The translations under genes were made by a program, and so were the position numbers. From assembly GCA_032433765.1 (NCBI GenBank), contig JAVIAB010000008.1:37063991-37127990 (forward strand): a stretch of 64,000 nucleotides of DNA, read 5' to 3'. The stretch's first letter is position 1. Each line of letters opens with the position of its first letter. The stretch is from Megaustenia siamemsis. Taxonomy: Eukaryota > Mollusca > Gastropoda > Stylommatophora > Ariophantidae. Shown in pieces: positions 1 to 11,602 of the stretch. The notes under the pieces are model-generated. The model worked only from the letters and a program-made list of their open reading frames with translations. It ran no database searches and was not told the DNA's origin.

Positions 1-136
1 CATCACTGGTTCCCAAACTTCATAAGATTAGACACCTTCAAGGACTCACTGGTGCACATCACTGGTTCCCAAACTTCATAAGATTATACAGCTTCAAGGA
101 CTCAGTGGTGCACATCAAAATCACTGGTTCCCAAAC
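1..136. repeat. 56-bp tandem repeat, about 2.4 copies
   Basis: A block starting catcactggttcccaaac recurs at position 57 and, partly, near 120. The array may continue to the left of the window. From 137 to 488 I see only AT-rich sequence with A-runs and no gene. Confidence 0.75.
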
Positions 137-488
137 ATTTTTGTCCCACCGCCACCTTTTGATAAAAAAAAAAAAAAAAAATGCCCACCTCCCCCTTGGA
201 AATCTACCTTAAGCTAACAAAAAAGAAAATAAAGCGATCATAGTTTGTAGCTCTATTATGTACCTATATTTTAACTTACACTCTACATAATACAGTGAAG
301 AAAGATGGTAAAATAGACACATTGAAGCTTGATATTATACAATTATTGATTAAAATATATAATACAAACAACCACATTACACAAACACACATTAAGATAC
401 AAAAGATCATATTAAATAAAAAAAATACGAATTAAAAAAAAACACGCCCTAGGAGAAGGATGAACCTGGTAGGCTGCTATCAATTTTG

Positions 489-2632
489 TTAATGTTGGGG
501 TCTAGTTTTGTCAACACCATCCTCTCAAATCACCGGTCTAGTTTTGTCAACACCATCCTATCAAATCACCGGTCTAGTTTTGTCAACATCATCCTATCAA
601 ATCACCGGTCTAGTTTTGTCAACACCATCCTCTCAAATCACCATGATTAGCTTTAATGTTGGGGTCTAGTTTTGTCAACACCATCCTCTCAAATCACCGG
701 TCTAGTTTTGTCAACATCATCCTCTCAAATCACCATGATTAGCTTTAATGTTGGGGTCTAGTTTTGTCAACACCATCCTCTCAAATCACCGGTCTAGTTT
801 TGTCAACACCGTCCTCTCAAATCACCGGTCTAGTTTTGTCAAAATCATCCTCTCAAATCACCATGATTAGCTTTAATGTTGGGGTCTAGTTTTGTCATCA
901 CCATCCTCTCAAATCACCGGTCTAGTTTTGTCAACATCATCCTCTCAAATCACCATGATTAGCTTTAATGTTGGGGTCTAGTTTTGTCAACACCATCCTC
1001 TCAAATCACCGGTCTAGTTTTGTCAACACCATCCTCTCAAATCACCGGTCTAGTTTTGTCAAAATCATCCTCTCAAATCACCATGATTAGCTTTAATGTT
1101 GGGGTCTAGTTTTGTCAACACCATCCTCTCAAATCACCGGTCTAGTTTTGTCAACATCATCCTCTCAAATCACCATGATTAGCTTTAATGTTGGGGTCTA
1201 GTTTTGTCAAAACCATCCTCTCAAATCACCGGTCTAGTTTTGTCAACATCATCCTCTCAAATCACCATGATTAGCTTTAATGTTGGGGTCTAGTTTTGTC
1301 AACACCATCCTCTCAAATCACCGGTCTAGTTTTGTCAACATCATCCTCTCAAATCACCATGATTAGCTTTAATGTTGGGGTCTAGTTTTGTCAACACCAT
1401 CCTCTCAAATCACCGGTCTAGTTTTGTCAACATCATCCTCTCAAATCACCATGGTTAGCTTTAATGTTGGGGTCTAGTTTTGTCAACACCATCCTCTCAA
1501 ATCACCATGATTAGCTATAATGTTGGGGTCTAGTTTTGTCAACACCATCCTCTCAAATCACCATGATTAGCTTTAATGTTGGGGTCTAGTTTTGTCAACA
1601 CCATCCTCTCAAATCACCATGATTAGCTTTAATGTTGGGGTCTAGTTTTGTCAACACCGTCCTCTTAAATAACCATGAATAGCTTTAATGTTGGGGTCTA
1701 GTTTTGTCAACACCATCCTCTCAAATCACCATGATTAGCTTTAATGTTGGGGTCTAGTTTTGTCAACACCATCCTCTCAAATCACCATGGTTAGCTTTAA
1801 TGTTGGGGTCTAGTTTTGTCAACACCATCCTCTCAAATCACCATGGTTAGGTTTAATGTTGGGGTCTAGTTTTGTCAACACCATCCTCTCAAATCACCAT
1901 GAATAGCTTTAATGTTGGGGTCTAGTTTTGTCAACATCATCCTCTCAAATCACCATGATTAGCTTTAATGTTGGGGTCTAGTTTTGTCAACTCCATCCTC
2001 TCTAATCACCATGATTAGCTTTAATGTTGGGGTCTAGTTTTGTCAACATCATCCTCTCTAATCACCATGATTAGCTTTAATGTTGGGGTCTAGTTTTGTC
2101 AACACCATCCTCTCAAATCACCATGATTAGCTTTAATGTTGGGGTCTAGTTTTGTCAACATCATCCTCTCTAATCACCATGATTAGCTTTAATGTTGGGG
2201 TCTAGTTTTGTCAACACCATCCTCTCAAATCACCATGATTAGCTTTAATGTTGGGGTCTAGTTTTGTCAACATCATCCTCTCTAATCACCATGATTAGCT
2301 TTAATGTTGGGGTCTAGTTTTGTCAACATCATCCTCTCTAATCACCATGATTAGCTTTAATGTTGGGGTCTAGTTTTGTCAACATCATCCTCTCTAATCA
2401 CCATGATTAGCTTTAATGTTGGGGTCTAGTTTTGTCAACATCATCCTCTCTAATCACCATGATTAGCTTTAATGTTGGGGTTTAGTTTTGTGAACATCAT
2501 CCTCTCAAAATACCATGATTAGCTTTAATGTTGGGGTCTAGTTTTGTCAACACCATCCTCTCAAATCACCATGATTAGCTTTAATGTTGGGGTCTAGTTT
2601 TGTCAACACCATCCTCTCAAATCACCATGAGT
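489..2632. repeat. 56-bp satellite with a 36-bp subunit
   Basis: The unit is 36 bp (ggtctagttttgtcaacacc then atcctctcaaatcacc) plus a 20-bp linker (atgattagctttaatgttgg), giving 56 bp. In the first half the 36-bp block is often doubled or tripled before a linker. After about 1480 the linker follows every block. The spacing of ggtctag at 1807 and 1863 confirms 56 bp. No sustained ORF crosses it, and it is non-coding satellite DNA. Confidence 0.95.
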
Positions 2633-2959
2633 AGCTCTTTGTACTTCATTTCTTCTTCTTCTTTAAAAAAAATAGTTATCAGATTTGTGATCACACTTAA
2701 TCTATATTGCGCTGTAAATGATGAAGGAAAATCAACATTTGTACTATAGTGCACAGTTCAGTGCAAAGTTTGTAGTCTGCTTTTGTAGTCCAGAACTGTT
2801 GGTAACAGTGTTTGGATTCAAATTTAAATTGTTTATTTATTATTACTGTTGTTAGTTCTCTTATTATTGTTATCTGTGTTTGTATTTCAAAAGATGTAGA
2901 TTTGCTTCATCCAATGAGTTGTGCCATTTTTTTTAATTAATCAAAATGTCCCGTAAAAG

Positions 2960-3830
2960 CATCGTCTTCATTTTCCTGGAACTCTAGCTCTGTCAAGTAG
3001 TTTATACAACCTTTTAACTCTGGCAGCTTTAATGGCCAACACACTTCTAGAGGAAGCAGCAAGCGATTGAACTTTTCATGGTTTTAATACAATGTTGTCC
3101 GGTCTTTCTTTAAATGAATTGCTTCTGATTTCGTTGATTGACTTAATGACATAATGACCTATGTAAACGCTCATTCAAGTTTTGGTAACTTTCGTCACTG
3201 AGTGACACAGTGTATTCTAACTACACACGGAACTACTTTTTTTTCTAAACGCAAGAAGACCCGAGTACCGTCACCAGAGCACAATCAGTAACAGCGGACA
3301 AGGATAATACTCACGGGGATTTGTTTTTCTTTGAAAAAAAACAAACTATTCCAAAACATGAAATATCGATTTTCTATTTCAATATTAGTTAGCAAATTTT
3401 CAGCAAATAATGCTCGGCAATTTTGGTTATGTTCTTATGTGAATCACACTTATGCTAAAAGTAAGACTTTATTTCCCGACAAACCAAAGCTATGCAGAGA
3501 ACTGGCATGTTTTTAAATACTCACATAATGCATCTTCAACATCTTGAACCAATTCATCAATTCCTTCAAGCAGTCTATTATTGTTCAAGGAACGTGTCTT
3601 CGTTGTATCAGACAATAGTTAGCTTGTGTAGAATAGTGCGTATTACCTCACTGTAGCCGCTAGAATGATTTTTTTTTCACCAATAGTATGATGTTTTCCA
3701 GATGTACCTATCGGTAATGAAATGTTGTAAAGCAGCTCATCGTCATCTTGTTTGGCTGCTACTGAAAAGAATTTTGCTAATGTCGGCTGGTTCACAAGAT
3801 TTGTATTTTAGTGCTTGAAGTAAGATCAGT
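2960..3830 (-). pseudogene. Very decayed hAT-type transposase fragment (tentative)
   Basis: No ORF survives, but short minus-strand peptides in shifting frames resemble the SCAND3/ZBED class of hAT transposases: GTSGKHHTIGEK near 3670-3700, RLLEGIDELVQDVEDALCEY near 3535-3600, and LKLPELKGCINYLTELEF near 2975-3050. These domesticable transposases normally carry a related 'KPHTIGE.L' segment followed by a helical stretch, in this order. No terminal inverted repeats were found. The rest of 2633-4370 shows nothing else coding. The assignment rests on remembered family motifs and is weak. Confidence 0.35.
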
Positions 3831-4370
3831 CCTAATTGTTCTTATCAGTATGAACAGTTGTCCATTTTTTGCTTATGTCGTCTTGAAGACTTCATAGACT
3901 CATTTAACAAAACTTTTTGGAAAATATTTTGCCCTATTTAGATAACTTGTTTTCTTATTAACAAGTACATTATATACTAATTAACACAATGATTTAATAG
4001 ATAATATAAGCAAACAAAATGTTACTGGCTAAGTATTGTACGATTTCATTTCCTTGTTTTCGCCTCATATTATAATAGAAAATAAGATAAACCTATTAAC
4101 TGTGCATTTCAAATAATATTGTACTGATATGAGCTTGTTGCAATTTTATTTCAAAAGCGCTAGAAGGCAATATACGATAGATATGTAATAACATTTATAA
4201 AAGTACTCACGTGTAAAAAAAAAACAAAAACAACACACTGCTTGCTGCTTTATTGATAATAATGTCACTTAAAGAGAACAATGTCACTTGCTTTGTATGT
4301 GATTGCTAATCCATAAAGTTCGAAGGTTGCGAATATTAATTTAAAATTTAGAATGCTTATGAAACTCTCA

Positions 4371-4870
4371 TCATCATCATCAAGTACTAAGCCTGCTGGC
4401 GTAGGTGATCATGTCTCTCCACAACTTTCGATCTCGACAGTTATTTATCATTTCTGTTGTTGACCTTCTGCCAAAGACATTCTCTTAAGCTGTCTGATAT
4501 TTTTTCTCTTTGCTTTCCTCTATCTCTTCGCCCTTAAATTTTTCCAGTTGTTACAATATATTCCAGTTGTTCTCTTCTTATTACATGGCTAAAAAATGAT
4601 GATTCTTTCTTCCTAATTTTGGAAATTAGCTCTCTTTTTGCTTTCACCTCTTTCAGAACATTTTCATTACTCTTCTTAGCTGTCCATGGTATTCTCAACA
4701 TTCTCCTGTAAAACCGCATTTCTACAGCTTCCAATGATTTTCTTTTCTGTTGTCCTATTGTCCATGATTCACTTCCATATATTAAGACTGGCTCTACGTA
4801 ACATTTAAGACTGGCTCTACGTAACATTTAAGAACTCTTTTTCTTGTTTCTATTGTCAAAAATGGATTGT
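4371..4870 (-). mobile_element. LINE-A 3' fragment (RTE-like non-LTR retrotransposon)
   Basis: The minus strand encodes the C-terminal tail of a reverse-transcriptase polyprotein: CYVEPVLIYGSESWTIGQQ, FYRRMLRIPWTAKKSNENVL and FFSHVIRREQLEYIVTTGKI. It then runs through a decayed end to a (GAT)n tail at 4371. Short 3' UTRs ending in ATG/GAT triplets are usual for RTE-type LINEs. The ORF (4534-4827) is a remnant with no RT catalytic core. It lies head-to-head with the plus-strand copy that follows. Confidence 0.8.
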
Positions 4871-5029
4871 ATAGTATCTGCAATATACTATACGCATAGT
4901 AGATTGCATTAAACTCTCACTAATGCCAATTTTCACACATTTCAGAAATAATATAAAATCGATTTCATACACGTCACTTATTTCTAGTATCGTTCTGTAA
5001 ATTATTAGAGGTAAATGAACGAGCAATGT

Positions 5030-6187
5030 CATATGCATCATAAGATCTTTAGTAGAAAGAGCCATAGAGGTGAAAACAGATCTATACCTATGTTTCATAA
5101 ATTATACTAAAGCATTTGACAAAATAAAGCACCAAGAAATAATCAAAATTTTAGAAAGCATAAACGTAGACAGCAACAATCTTAAGAATAATAAAGAACA
5201 TGTACTGGAAACAAACAGCGGCCATAAGAACTGGAGATCAATTGGGAATGTTTCAACAAATAAAACAGGGTGTTAGACAAGGTTGTGTGCTGTCACCAGA
5301 TTTTTAAAATATTTATAGTGAGATTATTTTAAGATCCAGAAGGGGCATGCCTGGAATAACAATTGGACTTCTTAATATAAATAATCTAAGGTATGCTGAT
5401 GATACAGTCTTGGTCGTTAAGAGTGAAAATGAGCTACAAGAAATGTTAGACATTATGGTTAAAGAAAGCAAAAATAAAGGACTCAGTCTTAATAGCAAAA
5501 AGACAGAGGTAATGGTAACAACAAAGAAAAGGACATCACCTTAGTGCAAAATAAAGACAAGTGGAACAATATTAAAACAGGTAAATGAATTTAAATATTT
5601 GGGAACTTTGTTAACCTCAAACGGAAGATATACAAAAGAGGTGAGATGCAGAATGGCTCAGGCAAAAGCAGCTTTAAAAAAAAAAAATTAAAAAAAATGA
5701 GGAAGATACTGTGCAATCCATTTGTGACAATAGAAACAAGAGAAAGAGTTCTTAAATGTTATGTAGAGCCAGTCTTATCATATGGATGTGAATCATGGAC
5801 AATAGGAGAACAGACAAGGAGATCACTGGCGTTTGTAGAAATGTGGTTTTACAGAAGAATGTTGAGAATACCATAGACAGCTAAGAAGAGTAATGATAAC
5901 GTTCCAAAAGAGGCGAAAGCAAAAAGAGAGCTAATTTCCAATATTAGGAAGAAACAATCATCATTTTTTGGCCATGTAATGAGAAAACAACTGGAATATA
6001 TTGTAACAACTTGAAAAATTGAGGGTCGAAGAGATAGAGGGAAGCAAAGAGAAAAGATACCAGACAGCTTAAGAGAATGGCTTGGCAGAAGGTCAACAAC
6101 AGAAATGATAAATAACTGTCGAGATTGAAAATTGTGGAGACACATGATCACCTACGCCAGCAGGCATGGTACTTGATGATGAAGATG
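5030..6187 (+). mobile_element. LINE-A fragment with RT core, decayed
   Basis: Plus-strand pieces run in order through a reverse transcriptase. They are LVERAIEVKTDLYLCFINYT (RT motif A, KAFDK, about 5050-5120), NLRYADDTVLV (catalytic YADD box, about 5385-5415), SLNSKKTEVMV, then YVEPVLSYGCESWTIGEQ and FYRRMLRIP (5755-5876) and a GAT-rich tail at 6160-6187. Frameshifts and stops (for example TAG at 5872) break it into short ORFs. The endonuclease domain is absent, so the copy is 5'-truncated and dead. Confidence 0.82.
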
Positions 6188-7029
6188 ACTGTAAATCATT
6201 AATTCCACACGACAACATGTGCTTGTTAATCAGAGAAAGGGCACAAAGATCATCGGATAAACCGAAGCTTTTGTTGATAAATTCTATGAAAGTAGCACAG
6301 ACTGGTAGCAATTAAACAGATATCAACACCTTTTTACCAGACAGACAATGAAGTAGGTCTGGTCTTATTAAGTTAATGAGAATACTGTTTATAGTAGTCG
6401 ATTGGAACATCACCAGCAATCAAACGCTTCGATTTCATTTGTTAATGGGACACATGGCAAATCTCAGCTCATCATCCTTGAACGAGCTCTCCTCAAAACT
6501 CTTCTTCTATTTTCTTCATCACTTTCTTTATGCTTCCACCGCCCCTTATTTGTGTACCCGCGCCCTAAAGTGCACTCGAGGTTGAAATCCCCCCCCCCCC
6601 CTCTCTTTAAAAAAAAAAAAAGATAACTCCAACTTCGGAAGTACTCATATTTTTTTCTATGGATGAGTAATTGACGTTTCAAGTCTGATCTCGCTGCTCA
6701 AACCAGGGGTTGTTGCCACAGAGAGAAATCATAAAATAAAAATACCCCAACTGGTGCAGCCGAGATTTCAACTCACTACCTCTCTCTGTCTCTCTCGAGT
6801 GAAACCAACCAGCCTCTGTTATAACAATTAAAAATGACATTTTACAATTTACACATTTTACCTACCCAGGCAGCAAAATATCCAGATATGGGAGACATAA
6901 AATCATGAATTTGATCACACACTGCTAAAGCATGACATTCTTACAACAACCCGGCGAACATCTGCAAATCAAAATTTCTCAGTAAACGAACAAAACTTAG
7001 ATTGTTCAACTCCTGTGTGATACCACTGC
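6188..7029. other. No gene recognised
   Basis: AT-rich spacer with a C-run (6589-6602) followed by an A-run (about 6608-6620). Short ORFs on both strands here have no recognisable motif. A stretch near 6765-6800 faintly resembles a tRNA-type B box on the minus strand, too weakly to call. Confidence 0.6.
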
Positions 7030-7030
7030 T

Positions 7031-7043
7031 AACAAACAAACAT

Positions 7044-7101
<58 letters not shown>
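7031..7101. repeat. (CA)n(TA)n microsatellite
   Basis: Pure ac dinucleotides change into pure ta dinucleotides. Simple sequence repeat with no coding content. Confidence 0.95.
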
Positions 7102-7103
<2 letters not shown>

Positions 7104-7159
7104 TCTATATCATCAATATAATCAAAAGTCAAATATTGTCAAATCATCGGACAGTTATC

Positions 7160-7655
7160 ACCACTATTGTCCAACAAGGAAATAACTCTGGAGGCAAAAC
7201 GAGCACTATACAATACAATCTTCATCCCAACGTTATGCTACCAATGTCAGACCTGGACCCTAGATGCAAGAACAATAAGAAAAATAACCACTACAGAGAT
7301 GAAATGTGTTAGACGAATGACAGGAAACAGTCTGAGAGATAAGATCAGAAATGAAGAACTGAGAAAAAAGCTAGGAATAGCCCCCGCCATAGAATATATA
7401 AGGAAACAACAGATAAAATGGTTTGGCCACGTGACAAGGCAGAAAGAACAAAACATTACACAACGAGCCTTCAACAAACGTTGTGAGAACACCAGACCCA
7501 AGGGTCGACCACGAAAAAGATGGGTCGATGGAATATTAGAAGCGCTAGGAAACATAACAACAGCAGAGGCGAACAGAAGAGCGAAAGACCGCAAATTATA
7601 TCTCCCCTCGACGCTGAAAGGCAGATGAAGGAAAGAAGAAGAAGAAGATATATAT
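7160..7655 (+). mobile_element. LINE-B 3' end with intact C-terminal ORF
   Basis: An uninterrupted 153-codon frame (7167-7628) encodes the region downstream of the RT core: LEAKRALYNTIFIPTLCYQ, TTEMKCVRRMTGN, QQIKWFGHVTRQKEQN and KGRPRKRWVDGILEAL. It is followed by a short (GAAGAA)n tail. This is the typical C-terminal end of an RTE/L1-like LINE polyprotein. The clean frame suggests a young insertion or weak decay. The EEP endonuclease and RT domains are missing through 5' truncation. Related fragments lie at 12915, 47105 and 56525. Confidence 0.82.
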
Positions 7656-7712
7656 ATGTGTGTGTGTGTGAGTGAGTGAGTGCGTGCGTGTGCATGTGCG
7701 TGTGTGTAAGTT
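7656..7712. repeat. (GT)n / GTGA-type microsatellite
   Basis: Tg and gtga repeats directly follow the AAG-rich tail of the LINE-B copy. Confidence 0.85.
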
Positions 7713-7724
7713 GAAATCCCACCA

Positions 7725-8960
7725 AAACTTTGGATGAGAAATTAAATGACTTTGAAAATAAATGTCTTCGTACAATCTCAAGCATAAGCTGGAAAGAATA
7801 CATTTCAAACGAACTAATAATAGACGTATTTAAATAAGAATACGTGTCGAGGGTTTTAAGATGACTTTTGAGATATATCGGTCATGTGTTGAGAATGGAT
7901 GAAGACTTCACCATCAAGCATTCTTGTGAAAACCATCTGGTGAAAGAAAACAAGTAGAGAATCGCTTCACAGAACAATTACTAGGGACGGTTAAGTCCTA
8001 CAAGAACTAGCTGCAAATCGGCAATCATTGAGGGTTATAACTTCTACCATGTATGCCGTCTTCGACCCGAAACGAAAATGAATTTATATAGGAGCTTCTA
8101 TTTGCTGATGATGCTGCACTGGTTGTTTACGATGAGTCTGTCGTGATTGACAAGCCAGCTTGATCGTGTGATTTATTCTTCTTGGCAATAAGTATACAGA
8201 AGACTGTGATGCTTCAACAGCGTGTGGCCATTCCCACAATTGTATCATTAAATAACTCACCCATTGAGTCTGAAAAAACAGTTCACCTTTCTCATTTCTA
8301 TGGTCACAACCACCGTCTCCCTTGGATAAGAAATAATTTCCCGAATCGGAAAGGAAGCTTCCACATTTGGTCAACTTAAAGATAGAGCATGGGCCAAAAC
8401 CAAACTAACACTAGGACTAAGATTCAAACTTACCAAAGCTGTGTGCTTATTACATTCTATACGGATCAGAAACTTGGACTTTCTATGCAGGATAGGCGAA
8501 AAAGATAAACATCTTTCATGTCCGCTGTCTTCGAAAGATTATGAACATTAAATAGCAGGACAAAGTAACCAACTCACAAGTCTTACAATGAGCCAAACTC
8601 CCATTCATACTTATGAGTCGTATACGAAGGTGACTAGATTATATAACAAGAATGGCAAACAATCGTATTCCCAAACAAATATTGTATGGACGGAAAGAGA
8701 CTAGAGGGCAGATCAATACTGAGATATAAGGAAGGAGGAAGGAGAACAAAAATAAAATCCGACACAGCAACTTTCGAGGCAGCGTAGATATCAAATTCAG
8801 AAGATAAAAGGCACAGGAGAAAGGAGATGATGGCAGGCACCACGACACCATTTTGTTAGTTCTGCGGTCGAATCTGCCTCTCCAATATTGGCAGATTCAA
8901 TCAGGAGAGCTGTTCAGCAAAACAGCATCCAGCTTAAGGCATGAATATTTACCAAACTAC
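7725..8960 (+). mobile_element. LINE-F remnant with C-terminal zinc finger
   Basis: Frame-shifted peptides include LDEKLNDFENKCLRTI (about 7730), LLFADDAALVVYDE (RT FADD box, about 8090), KLTLGLRFKLTKAV (about 8400), SETWTFYAG and FHVRCLRKIMNI (about 8470-8550), then CGRICLSNIGRFNQESC (about 8858-8915), a C2HC/C2H2-like finger. Some LINEs end with such a finger. The order is not simply collinear: a C-terminal ENKCLR segment precedes the FADD box, so at least two fragments may be joined. It is heavily decayed. Confidence 0.6.
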
Positions 8961-8978
8961 TGACTTGTCATGAGCGCT

Positions 8979-9010
8979 ACACACACGCACGCACGCACGC
9001 ACGCACGCAC
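8979..9010. repeat. (CGCA)n microsatellite
   Basis: Pure acgc tetranucleotide tract after a short ac run. Confidence 0.9.
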
Positions 9011-9017
9011 AAAATAG

Positions 9018-9242
9018 TAAATGAATATTATTATAGAGGGACACTGCCGAGGCGATGGATCAACAAATAACTTCAGGAGAAGAGGTATGTTTACAACACT
9101 CTGGAAAAAATCACAAATAATCAACTGAAAAATAAAAACAAAACAAAGAACAGTAAACAGTACGAAGCAGGATCAAACCCGCACTCCTCGGCACATCACT
9201 TTTACACAAGAACCAAACGCCATAGCACACGGCCAGCTAAAC
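9018..9242 (-). mobile_element. SINE-1 copy (tRNA-derived)
   Basis: Read on the minus strand, it starts ttagctggccgtgtg (A-box region), has gggtttgatcctgc (B box), and ends with the SINE-1 3' domain (gtgttgtaaacatacc ... atattcattta). It lacks the inverted 5' arm found in the copies at 11201, 11344 and 28230. Diverged from the 44124 copy. Confidence 0.72.
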
Positions 9243-9784
9243 TACCTAAAAATGTAGCTATCATTGGTGCTGTCTTTCATGCATGTGTACTCATGACTAT
9301 AGCATAGGGTTACGATCACAACTTGGGAATAAATTGTGTATCTGTATTTTCCTATTAAGACGTGCAACTCCCGTAGGGCTGAATACTTGTGTTAAACGGT
9401 TATATGACGAAACAGCACGAATAGCAATTTCCAGTGGTTTAGACTGGAGACATATAATAATAAATGGGTTCACTCAAGCACATTTTTTATTTTCTTTCCG
9501 CAAATAGGTTTGATGTTTTTTGTTTATGAAGAGGTTTTCATATTCAAATGGGGATTTCTAGGGGGAAAAAAAGGTTGTGGATGAGAGATCAGCTGGAACG
9601 TTGTCACATTTGCAGCTTGCGAAAACGAACGTTAAACGAAGCAGTGGGAGGGAAAAAGGGGGGGGGGGGTGCGTGCGGGTGGGGAATAGAGATTCTTGTT
9701 ACACTTTTATTATGCAGCATTTTTAATTCTCAAGGAGTAAAAATGTGTAAAAACTGAAGAACGTTTAAAATACACTCTGACAGC
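9243..9784. other. No gene recognised; G-run
   Basis: Contains a 12-G run at 9658-9669. The plus-strand ORFs at 9283-9507 and 9548-9757 carry no recognisable motif and are probably chance. Confidence 0.6.
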
Positions 9785-10180
9785 TACACACCAATGAGGA
9801 AGGATTTAAAGGAGGCCAAAGGAAAATGTTCAACCTTTCTCAGAAGAATGTTGAAAGCTTCCTGGACAGCTAAAAGGACCAATGAGGACATTCTCAAAGA
9901 GGCCAACGCAAAAAGGAGCTCCTAAAAAACTTCATAAAGAAACAAACAACATTTTTCAAGCACATCATTAGAAAAGAAAAGTTGGAATGCTTGGTTACAA
10001 CTGGCAAAATAGAAGGAAAAAGAGATCGCGGACGACAAAGAGAGAAAATACCGGATAGCTTGGTGTCATAGCATGGAAAACAGTCAACAACAGAACTGAT
10101 ACGATGCAATGTAGATAGAAGATTATGGAAGGACATGATCGCCTACGCCAACCGGTATGGCACATGATGATGATGAAAAG
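9785..10180 (+). mobile_element. LINE-A variant 3' tail
   Basis: Decayed peptide RRMLKASWTAKRTNEDILKE and a conserved ending match the copy at 14718-15108 (RRMLKVPWTAKKTNEEVLKE). It ends with atggcacatgatgatgatga, a GAT tail. One frameshift lies in the KRS/KREL region near 9915. No catalytic domain remains. Confidence 0.75.
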
Positions 10181-10225
10181 AAAGTACACATTTGTTCCGG
10201 AAACTGTCATGAGGTAGCAGTATTC

Positions 10226-10510
10226 ACTCTCATCATCATCATCAAGTACCGGGCCTGCTGGCTTAGGTGATCATGTCTCTCCTCAACTTTCGATCTCGGC
10301 AGCTATTTATCATTTCTGTTGTTGACCTTCTGCCAAGCCATTCTCTTAAGCTGTCTGTTATTTTTTTCTCTTTGCTTCTCTCTATCTCTTTGTCCCTCAC
10401 ATTTTCCAGTTGTTATAATATATTCCAGTTGTTCTCTTCTCATTACATGGCTAAAAAATGATGATTGTTTCTTCCTAATATTGGAAATTAGCTCTCTTTT
10501 TGCTTATTTA
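10226..10510 (-). mobile_element. LINE-A 3' tail, opposite orientation
   Basis: Begins catcatcatcatcaagtacc and continues as the reverse complement of the LINE-A C-terminal region (rc of GHVMR.EQLEYI, then KRELISNIRKKQS). Its 3' end lies about 45 bp from the 3' end of the preceding plus-strand copy, so the two are tail-to-tail. Confidence 0.75.
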
Positions 10511-10551
10511 TTTTATTTGAGTATTCACTCTGCGGCAATGTAATAAGGGGA

Positions 10552-10892
10552 ACTGCTGAAATATATTGTGATCGCTGGAGAAATTGAGGGTAGAAGAAAC
10601 ACAGGGAGAAAGAGAGATTATGCGAGCTTAATGTCGTTGTTTGGTAAGAATTCAGCAAGAGGATCAATAAGCAGTTCTTGACAGCTGTAGAGGGACATGA
10701 TCATCTAAGCCATATTTGGTCCATATTTTTTTCTGTTGTGATTATTTGTCATTTTTTCCGAGTGCTGTTAACATACCTCTTCCTCTGAATTGATTCACTG
10801 ATTATCGCCTCGGAAGTTTCCCTCTAGAATAATATTCATTTATTATTATTTGTCTCTCATCTAAGCCAGCAGGTACGTGGTGATTATGATGA
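10552..10892 (+). mobile_element. LINE-A 3' tail split by a SINE-1
   Basis: Peptide LKYIVIAGEIEGRRNTGR, then a decayed segment to gggacatgatcatctaagcc. After the SINE the element resumes as catctaagccagcaggtacg and a GAT-rich tail. It is the host of the SINE at 10712-10856. Confidence 0.7.
10712..10856 (+). mobile_element. 5'-truncated SINE-1 with 11-bp target duplication
   Basis: It contains the SINE-1 body and 3' domain (gtccatatttttttctgttg ... ttattattatttgtctc) and lacks the tRNA head. It is flanked by tcatctaagcc at 10701-10711 and again at 10857-10867. An 11-bp direct repeat that restores the LINE-A sequence when the insert is removed is strong evidence of target-primed insertion. Confidence 0.85.
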
Positions 10893-11200
10893 TCGTTATC
10901 TGTTTGAAGATGTCGCCTATAATTGGTTGAAATAATACAGTTCCCTGGTGTCGTAAAAACGCCATGTTAGCAAAGTGCTTATTGCTCTTGTATACCGTTC
11001 AAATGGGTCCGCTTGGCGAATTTGATTTCGGACCGAGACTGTATCGGGGTACATGCAACCTCTTCAAGTGGCTATGAAACCTGGGAAGGTTAGACGGTCT
11101 GGCGTAATGCTTCTTCTGTGTGTGCCAGATGACAAGTCGAATTCACCGTTCACGTTTAAAATGCCGTTAACATGGCGTCGACGTGGTGTATTGTGCTTTC

Positions 11201-11328
11201 AGACAAATAATAATAAATGAATATTATTATAGAGGGAAACTTCCGAGGCGATAATCAGCGAATCAATTCAGAGGAAGAGGTATGTTTACAGCACTTAGCT
11301 GAGTGTCAGTGTTCCCTAGCGTTTGGCT
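11201..11328 (+). mobile_element. Truncated SINE-1 with inverted 5' arm
   Basis: Starts agacaaataataataaatg, the reverse complement of the SINE-1 3' end, and runs through to the A box (tagctgagtg) and gcgtttggctt, then stops before the B box. Flanked by a 15-bp direct repeat (tggtgtattgtgctt at 11184-11198 and 11329-11343), which may be a target duplication. The spacer 10893-11200 before it has no gene. Confidence 0.75.
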
Positions 11329-11343
11329 TGGTGTATTGTGCTT

Positions 11344-11602
11344 AGAGACAAATAATAATAAATGAATATTATTATGGAGGGAAACTTCCGAGGCGATAAT
11401 CAGCGAATCAATTCAGAGGAAGAGGTATGTTTACAGCACTTAGCTGAGTGGCAGTGTTCCCTAGCGTTTGGCTTTTCGTGGCAAGCCGCTGTGCCACTGA
11501 GAACGGGTTCGATCCTGCTTTGGTCCATATTTTTTTCTGTTGTGATTATTTGTCAATTTTTCCGAGTGCTGTAAACATACTTCTTCCTCTGAATTGATTC
11601 GC
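11344..11602 (+). mobile_element. SINE-1 with inverted 5' arm and partial 3' arm
   Basis: The left arm (acaaataataataaatgaat to gtttacagcactt) is the reverse complement of the SINE-1 3' domain. Next come the A box tagctgagtgg, the B box gggttcgatcc, the body, and a right arm that ends at gattcgctg. The sequence tgtattgtgc flanks both sides (11332-11341 and 11603-11612). A transcript could fold into a long hairpin. Confidence 0.82.
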
